DNA of 64,000 bases from Haemonchus contortus. Lineage: Eukaryota; Nematoda; Chromadorea; Rhabditida; Trichostrongylidae. The position numbers and the translations under genes are program-made. Of this stretch, positions 56,933 to 64,000 are shown one piece after another. Where the stretch lies: contig LS997566.1 of assembly GCA_000469685.2 (NCBI GenBank), positions 11,850,992 to 11,914,991 on the forward strand. The letters run 5' to 3'. The notes below the pieces were generated by a model. It did no database searches, had not been told where the DNA came from, and saw only the letters and a list, made by a program, of their open reading frames with translations. Numbering within the stretch: position 1 is the stretch's first letter; every line of letters begins with the position of its first letter.

Positions 56933-57250
56933 GATACGGCCCATTGACACCGTGTCAGCTCCAGCCCGCATGCCGTAAGTTCGGACCCGGTACCCTCCTG
57001 CACCAGCCGGCTATGGTGCCTATCGCCACTTCAGGGGTCATAGGGGCTCACCGCAGCTCCGGACACGGGTATACCGACCTCCCTCGTGGAAACGGTAAGC
57101 TGGGAGGGTAAAGTGTGCGACCTAGATGCATGCGCCCGGAGCATCCAACAGCCACCAACCCATTGGTCCAACAACAAGGAGAAAACTTCCATTAGAAACA
57201 TCAAGAAACCTGTCAGAAGCCTAGACTAGTTGTGGAGGATGCGATCCAGA
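56933..57250. other. GC-rich block between two facing CR1-like fragments
   Basis: About 250 bp clearly richer in GC than the rest of the window (for example CCAGCCCGCATGCCG, GGACCCGGTACCC). No coding or RNA family recognised. It could be a LINE end or a SINE. Confidence 0.4.
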
Positions 57251-57359
57251 CAAGATGTGAGAGAAGGATCAGGTAATTAGCAAGAACATAATAGAAAACT
57301 GTTTGGAGAGCAATCATTTGAGTGATGCATGAAACGAGTAAATGAAGGTTAGAGCAAGT

Positions 57360-58310
57360 TCAAACAACATCAGGAATACCTAATGACTCTAGAATATTAA
57401 TCTTTTTAATGGCTCTTTTGAAATTGTTGGAGTTTGTGAGTTCCAGGAGCCATGAGGGCAGAGCTTCCAGCCATTTCGCAGTTCTTGCAGTGAAGCTGTT
57501 CAACCACAATTCGCCACGCCCCTTGCGCATCTTGTGGTTCAGAACTCGAAAAGATCCTCTTTGGCCTGATGTAGGTAAAAACGTCCAGTAAGTCGACGGC
57601 TCAATGCGGACTTCACCTTTCAGAAGCTTGAATGCTAAAATTAAATCTGATAGAACCCGCCTATAGCAAAGACTTTTCAAATTCGATCTTTTCAGACGTT
57701 CCTGATACCCGGGTGACGCCTGTGGGTAACTCTGGAAGGAAAGACTCGGTAAAATAAAGTCCTAGGGAAAGTCGTCTGAATTCTTTCTATTTTTTGAACA
57801 TCACCCACTGAAGAAGGAATCCAAACGGGACTACAGTACTCTATTACGGGTAGAACATACATTTTATACAGCTCAATCGAAACTGTAGTTTCTGATCCAT
57901 GCATATTTCTGAAGAGGATGTGGACTAGCCTGAGTCTCCTTTTAGAAACAGTTTTTATGTGAACGCTCCACTTCAGACTTTCGGTCAAATTCACTCCAAG
58001 ATCTTTTGTATTATCCCACTTTCTTCTTGGAGTACCATCACGTAAGCTGATTTCCAATTGGGGTAGTCCTAATGTGAGCAGATGTTTTTTATTCAGATTC
58101 ATATTGAATCCCCATTGGGTAAACCAATTGTTCACCTTTTCTACGGCCAGATTGAGAATATTTTGGGTGCTTTATTTATCATTTTCATTAAAAGAAACGG
58201 ATATTTTTATACCGTCCACATAGGCTGCTATCTGAAGTCTGGTATTAATCCCAATATGGCTCACGAGGTCATAAGTATAAATAAGAAAGAGAAGTGGCGG
58301 TGTAGATAAC
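57360..58310 (-). mobile_element. CR1-like LINE 3' fragment, minus strand
   Basis: The frame at 58135-57692 reads MNNWFTQWGFNMNLNKKHLL, the W-x-L-x-x-N-x-x-K motif after the palm. Then KDLGVNLTESLKWSVHIKTV (thumb) and VLPVIEYCSPVWIPSSVGDV (the conserved xLEYxSPVWxP motif). The frame at 57680-57360 continues CYRRVLSDLILAFKLLKGEV with LWLNSFTARTAKWLEALPSW, ending at 57360. The two parts are one frameshift apart. The order fits the C-terminal third of CR1-like ORF2. Everything 5' is missing, which is normal for 5'-truncated LINE insertions. Confidence 0.82.
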
Positions 58311-58319
58311 TAGCATGCA

Positions 58320-61300
58320 TAAAAGGGGTTTTGCGATAGGCTGAAAATCTGATTCTTTGCCGGTCTTAGCTACGAAAGGGATACGGCAGGATATGAGTGC
58401 CTACAGTAATGGTGATGGTTCTCAAGTTGAGGCGGCTGGCTTCAACGGTGTGTAATCAATCGCATGAATAACTGGCAGAGATACAATTCTGTTATGGAAA
58501 TTGGCATGATGACGTTTTTCATTGTGACTAAGAAAGTAAATGCCTTCAGTCGATCACATTAGTCGGTATTGCGTCATCTCCACTGAAACTCTACACCTTT
58601 CAACACGCTGACGTGACCCTCTTGGACTTTCCTCGTGTCATTCGGAGCTGTTTGCCTTTTTTCGATATCATGTATTTTCCCAAAAGTTTCATAACAGATT
58701 TCTCCATACCTCCTGATTCTTGATTTCTCATTCTTAAACTCAAAAAAGGTATTATCTACCTACTGTAAGGGTATTCTACATACTGTAGGACTACGAGTTG
58801 AAAAGTTGTCGATAATCCCTCAGAGAATAGCAGTTTTTCAGTCTGGCAATGCCTGTCAAAGTAAATCAAAGCATAGATGGAGCTCATCAATGCCGAAAGA
58901 AAAAGAAGGGCGGTTGGAACTTTCCTTTTTTCTACATTTACCTGTCATGGAATTTTTTCAACCATTCAAGAGTTCTACAATTTGCAAAATTTCCACTTTT
59001 CACCATTTCCAGAGAGGCTCTGTTCTTTTCAATACGGTATAAGCTGAGGTCGTGCTTATATTTCCTTGTAATCCCTAGGCTCATGGGACCTTTTCATCTC
59101 CAAACTCTGCCGAAAATGCTCCTTACGATGTTGGATATAAACAACCTGCATTAGGAAAGGTTTTTGTCCGAGGAAAGGAGTTTCCCTATCCACACCTTCA
59201 AAGATCTTCTCTTGACGATCTACGGTTGCGGCCTGTGCTCTCATTCTAAAGATCAGGACTTGGTCTCAAATAGATTTCCCTAACTTCGTTGTCATTCATT
59301 CTCCTTTACTAACAGCTACTCTATTTTTTGGTGCAACGCTGTAATCCAATTCACGGCTGCTCTCCGACTGTCCCCCACTGAGTTTTCCGAGGACACTATG
59401 AGAATGCGGTATGTCTTCAAAAGTCAAGAGATCAACCAAAGCGAATAGCAAACCTCCTTCATGAACCATCTGCTACTATGGTTGCTCTGTTTTGAACCTG
59501 TTCATCATAGTGTTCATAATGAGAAAGGGTGACTAATGTGGTGATAGATACTGTCATGACAATACATGTCAAGTTAACTTTCTTTGGAGAAAACTTTTTG
59601 ATTTGGTCAGTGCAATTTGGATTCATTGGGTTGGGGCAGGCGCAAAAAGCCCCTTGGTATGTACAACATTATGTGATAATTACATGATAAGGCTAAGAAG
59701 CGAAGCTCCTCAGGTGGGTGTTTGAGAATTACGTCAGCATGCTAAGGATAAGTAGAGGATACCATATTTCTTGATAGATCCAAACAATCTGGGCGATATG
59801 TCGCATTCTGAATAATCAGTGACTTGTCAGTGCTATTTCGAGAAGCCATTCTATCACTTCGAATACCCGCGACATTACAGACAACTTTCGTTATAGCTTG
59901 CATTGAAGCTGTTTAGATAATCACGTTTTGACTTTACGGACTGATTTTTCAAACTATGAAGCTTTCAAGGTATATTTTCCAGGTAAAACAATTCGATTAG
60001 GAGAATAAATAAATAAATAATCAAAAAAATAAGTAAACACTGACTGTTAAACGAGGATATCACTGAGTAACTAAGCAATTAAACGAATAGATAATCAAAC
60101 AAAGTTTTATAAAGATAGGCTAACGAGATCGGCAGCTTGTTGAGTTTTGATTAATATAAATTTAAAACAAATTGAAAGAGTAATCCGTTCGAACACCTTA
60201 TTTAACGGTTTTTAGATAATCTTTTACCCATTCTTCATACTGATTCCTAATACATCGATTCTTAGATGCTTGATAATTTCTTTTAAGCTTTGTTTGACTA
60301 GAAAACAGTTTGCCCGAGACAGTCTCGTGCTTGATCAGAGTTGTGGCAATGACTTTTGGAAGCTCAGTGAGCACATATGACCACGTAATATAACTATTCT
60401 CAAGCTCTCGCAAGCGAAAAGTAAGTATGTGACCATACACACTAACCTTTCGTTTGCGAAAGCTATGGAATGAATAAAGTCATTCAGGTATTCCCAGATG
60501 TTGTCCCATACTCAGGGTAAATATGCCGTTAGATTGCCTTTCAATTCTTGCGATCAGAATGTGGATGTAATAGAATTAGCTCCGTTTACAGTCATAGCGA
60601 GGGACGTTCTTGAGGGTAACTGCTCAGAGCTTTATATCTAGGTGCAACATATCCATAGTCTCAAGCTTGTTTTAATTCAACTCAAGAGCACAAACATGCA
60701 CCAATCATTATATTAATCATTCTCGCATTCGTTTCGTGCTTTTCTGAATTTAAACACTTTCACGTCTCTTTTAATTGAAGACACCGTTAACGTTGAAAAC
60801 ATTCTGAAATTCCTCCTTTGGATGAACCTATGATCCCCTATTAGAGCCTGTCTGGCCGAAAGACAATCGATGCGGATCGTAACAAGGGCCCCAAAGCCGG
60901 CTTAGCCGACGTACACACTTAGGGCGAAGGGGTTTTCGAGCTTTGTAAAAGTTATAGAAATTGCATAATTCGCACAGAGACTCACACCTTGCATGTAGTC
61001 ACCCTACTGCAAACAGCAGAAAACAATGGCGCGCACCTTAGAACAGCTCGTTTGAATGTCCCTTCCATACAACGTTCGCCTCCACACACTCTTTCGACCC
61101 CAAATTTCATTTCTTGGCTAGGGACTTATAATTCTCTTTATACGCTCATTCCCGCGTTTTCTTTTCCACTTTCGTACCACTCTCTGGCTTATCATGTCCA
61201 CTACTCGTCTATAATTATAATAGATACCCCAAAATTATCGTGAACTGCGGCTTTGAGTTCATGATGCTTCCAACCTTTCAAAGCGAAACAGTCAGCAGTT

Positions 61301-62730
61301 CTTTCAGCTGATGAAAGCAACGGTTTGTCGCTCACCGATCACAGTACTTCACAAGGTTAGGAAGCGCTTTCTTTTCAGATGGTTTAGGGTAACAAGGGAG
61401 CTCGTAATACGTTAATGAGTGTGTTTGTTCGGTCGTCCATATTAAATTCAATGTCATTTCTCAACTGCTGAGAAACACGAGAAAAGAGCACTCATGGTAA
61501 GTGCTTTGAGTTCTTCGTCCTAATCCTACAATTCTATCCTAGTTATTAGAGAAAAGCTTCTGACGCTGGTCAACAGCTGAAGTAGATGGGCTAGATGGAA
61601 GTCAAGAAGTGCTGTAGACATTTTGAACACATTTTCTACTGCGAAACGGTGTGCGACTTATGTATGTGACTCTCTGCAGGATGGAATGGTCACGAAGAAA
61701 AAAGCTCAGTTCTTTTATAACAAGAAGTACGCCAAGTTCAGAGCTGAAGAAATGGGAGCTCGAATGGGAAGATGGAAAATTAGAGAACTTACTGAATTTT
61801 CGGCTCAATTCAGCGGAATATCACCGGCACTGTGAACGCTTCTCTCTGTTGTCTCTGAACAAGTGCGGTTGAAATGATAAATTTGAGTATTATTGATGTC
61901 ATGAATTGGTTTATGACTGATAAAGTGTTTTCCTGATAATGATAAGCAATTCATGAATTTTATTAAGCTAGTATCCGTTTCAGGAATCATAGGATGGTAT
62001 ACAACATTCTTGTTGGAAAGGCCAGAAATAGACCAGCGTTCAAGTTGATTATTCAAAGCTTATGCTAGCGAGCACAAATTACTTGTGAAAGGTACATGAA
62101 CTTAAAATGAGGTAACGACGAAATGTTTTTCCCTACGGAAAGTGGACATAGTAGTGTGTGTGAACAGAAATAAGGATAAGGGCAATTATTCATTTCCACT
62201 GCGGAAATTCTGAAATTGTGAGCGCTCCAGATATAGCTCATTTTGCAGCATCGGGCACTGGACCAGCTTTGTTCAAAAGAGTCAATATCGTCTTTGTTTG
62301 CACTCTGATTTTCGAAATCGTTTTTAGGCACGGTCCGCAGTAGATTACTTTAGTGACAGCTTCTCGTACTGTATTGCCCCTGTCTTCTGTCTCGTGCACA
62401 ATTTTCGAGAAGTAGGATTTGTCGTGAACATTTTGGAGCGGGTTTTGTTTCTACATTGGTGAATATGTTCCTTTTCTTTTGTGTTTACCTGCATAACGCC
62501 TCTGCTGATTTTTGGGAAAGCTGCTTGCGTTTTTGAGCCGAATGCAGACCACTCAATTCTCATTTGAATTAGCGATGAATCAAATTGCTTTACCAAGCTC
62601 ATTGCAATGGGATGTATTTCAGAATGGATGAGATAAATTTTTAAAGTGATTCAACGTATGCGATGCCGAGCCCTGTGATCTATCAACCCTGATCGTTGTG
62701 GGTGCGCTACCTGAAGAACCGTATTCAGTG
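58320..62730. other. Mostly unassigned DNA
   Basis: About 4.4 kb without recognised transposon or RNA genes. Two weak coding candidates are listed separately or here. A plus-strand stretch after a CTCTCTGCAG acceptor at 61670-61679 encodes DGMVTKKKAQFFYNKKYAKF and stays open to 61835, family unknown. Confidence 0.35.
60198..60440 (-). CDS. Candidate 80-codon terminal exon, unknown function
   Basis: A minus-strand open frame reading LTFRLRELENSYITWSYVLT, then LPKVIATTLIKHETVSGKLF and ending NQYEEWVKDYLKTVK. The amino-acid composition is more protein-like than neighbouring frames, with a charged helical C-terminus. AATAAG overlaps the stop. There is no clear acceptor or partner exon, and no family recognised. 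Confidence 0.25.
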   Translation of the reverse strand: MYGHILTFRLRELENSYITWSYVLTELPKVIATTLIKHETVSGKLFSSQTKLKRNYQASKNRCIRNQYEEWVKDYLKTVK

Positions 62731-62738
62731 CAACACAT

Positions 62739-63985
62739 CAAGTATAACATCTCTTACCAAGGAGTAGCCTACTTATCTTAGAACTTTGAAAGGAGACCCA
62801 GATGAACCGATAGAGTTTCGAATGCTGTTTACGGAACTGGATATTAAAACTGGAAAACGGTTCCCCTTTTGAATTTGTGGGGGCCCGAATTTTGCTCGAC
62901 AGTAGTATCAATTGAACATGCGAACTCGTCGCTTTCATATCAAGTGCCCACGTGGCCTAGTGGTAGTGGTCTCCTTCATTGGCGCAAAATGAGGGTTTGC
63001 TCCCGGCCATTGTCCGCATCTTTGCAAAACGTTTTTCCATTTCATCAAAGACTCCCTAAACACTTCTTCAGTGAACGCCTCATTTCTGCTCTTATCTTCT
63101 CTCGTCGCCCCTACTCAAGGAAAGTGGTTCTGTACGTTAATAGTATGACTCTCTTTGCTTTGAAATTTAAGGAACATTCAACAGAAAGTCACCAGAGATG
63201 TGTAAGATGCCTGCAAGGAACTTAACACTGATGGAAAAACTTTAAAAAATGTGTGAAGCACACATGTTCTTCACAAACTGCACACCTTATGCATGCACAC
63301 CTATAGAATGTTTAGTGTACCACGTTTTTCTAATTTTTTAACATGCTCTTGGTACAAGGCCGGGTATATTGATAAATACCCAGGTTCCTGCGTCACAACG
63401 GCTGAGTATTCGTTTAGTCTTGAGACGACTGACTGTTTTGTCACAGGACGGAGAGAATAAGTATGCATAAGGCGCGCAGTTTGTGAAGAATATGTGTGCT
63501 CCACACATTTTTTAAAGTTTTTCCATCAGTGTTAAGTTCCTTGCAGGCATCTTACACATCTCTGGTGACTTTCTGTTGAATGTTCCTTAAATTTCAAAGC
63601 AAAGAGAGTCATACTATTAACGTACAGAACCACTTTTCTTGAATAGGGGTGACGAGAGAAGATAAAAGCAGAAATGAGGCGTTCACTGAAGAAATGTCAG
63701 AGAATGTTTAGGGAGCCTTTAATGAAATGGAAAATCACTTTGCCCATGAAGCGAGACCACTACCACTAGGCCACGTGGGCACTTGATATGTAAGCGACGG
63801 CTTCGCATATCCAATTGATACTTCTGTCGAGCATTCGGGCGCTCACAACCAGAAGGAGAACAGTTTTGCAGTTTCAATATCCAGTTTCGTGAACAGCATT
63901 CGGAACTCTATCGGTTCATCTGGGTCTCCTTTCATAGTTCCGAGATAAGTAGACTACCCCTCCCTGGCAAGTAATACTTAGCAAT
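62739..63985. repeat. Large palindrome (arms about 500-540 bp, spacer about 195 bp)
   Basis: The left arm 62739-63281 and right arm 63476-63985 are reverse complements with a few percent mismatch. The left arm contains an extra 40-50 bp near 62975-63040. Shared landmarks are GCCCACGTGGCC (62946 and inverted 63769) and TTAAGTTCCTTGCAGGCATC (63532 and inverted near 63204). The spacer holds a small hairpin (GGGTAT...ATACCC near 63363-63382). It is probably a foldback element or two inverted copies of a repeat related to 30.8-31.6 kb. Confidence 0.85.
62946..63010 (+). repeat. tRNA-like (SINE head) sequence within the palindrome
   Basis: TGGCCTAGTGG (62953-62963) fits a polymerase III A box, and GGGTTTGCTCCC (62993-63004) is a weak B box at about tRNA spacing. 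No acceptor stem closes, so this is not a tRNA gene. The inverted right arm keeps the A box but lacks the B box. Confidence 0.45.
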
Positions 63986-64000
63986 CTTCGCCTGATGTGA

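Noticed and set aside
62946..63010. A tRNA gene
   Set aside because: A and B boxes are suggestive, but no acceptor stem pairs and the B box is degenerate; treated as a SINE head.
1..64000. CRISPR arrays, prokaryotic operons, or phage genes
   Set aside because: No spaced short direct repeats, Shine-Dalgarno-led gene runs or phage modules; the splice structure and transposons are eukaryotic.

Overview
This window looks like a nematode nuclear genome, probably a clade V parasite (strongylid or hookworm-like). The evidence is small T-rich introns with TTTTCAG-type acceptors, a likely spliced-leader acceptor one base before a start codon, and a typical nematode mix of Tc1/mariner, RTE, CR1-like and Penelope-like elements. 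There are no prokaryotic features. One host gene can be assembled confidently. Most of the rest is transposon in various states of decay, with long stretches in which I recognise nothing.

Layout. 0.2-0.5 kb: a foldback palindrome. 1.26-2.85 kb: a broken Tc3-like transposon with doubled terminal motifs. 2.94-5.89 kb: a Penelope-like retroelement (PLE) with an intact 782-codon reverse transcriptase/GIY-YIG frame, 276-bp inverted arms and a 13-bp target-site duplication. 9.5-12.4 kb: a decayed RTE LINE (minus). 12.9-13.9 kb: a 983-bp mariner relic. 16.3-16.5 kb: a LINE 3' fragment. 17.9-30.0 kb: a multi-exon secreted arylsulfatase gene (plus strand). It has the formylglycine motif CSPSR and a cysteine-rich steroid-sulfatase-like tail, and its sixth intron holds a second, rearranged PLE (24.3-26.3 kb). 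30.8-31.6 kb: a repeat with a tRNA-like head. 32.4 and 35.4-35.8 kb: cysteine-rich coding fragments of unknown family. 37.3-40.3 kb: a second RTE copy (plus) that has lost its catalytic FADD block. 44-46.3 kb: degenerate tandem repeats. 46.6-46.85 kb: a candidate 3' exon of a secreted protein. 49.0-51.9 kb: a LINE (minus) split by a 1.26-kb mariner. 52.7-55.0 kb: another LINE relic (plus). 55.5-58.3 kb: two CR1-like fragments facing each other, with a perfect 18-bp hairpin and a GC-rich block between them. 62.7-64.0 kb: a 1.2-kb palindrome with the same tRNA-like head as the 31-kb repeat.

How the parts relate. The sulfatase is a luminal or secreted hydrolase that needs the formylglycine-generating enzyme. 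Its introns have absorbed a PLE without any visible damage to the flanking splice sites. The two PLE copies are informative together. Both have inverted arms carrying a hammerhead-ribozyme-like core. The conserved 45-bp tail lies 5' of the coding frame in copy 1 but 3' of it in copy 2, so the coding segment is flipped relative to the element ends in one of them. In copy 2 the inverted arm reaches into the coding 3' end, which points to template switching or fusion of oppositely oriented copies during insertion. I regard this PLE pair as the most interesting part of the window.
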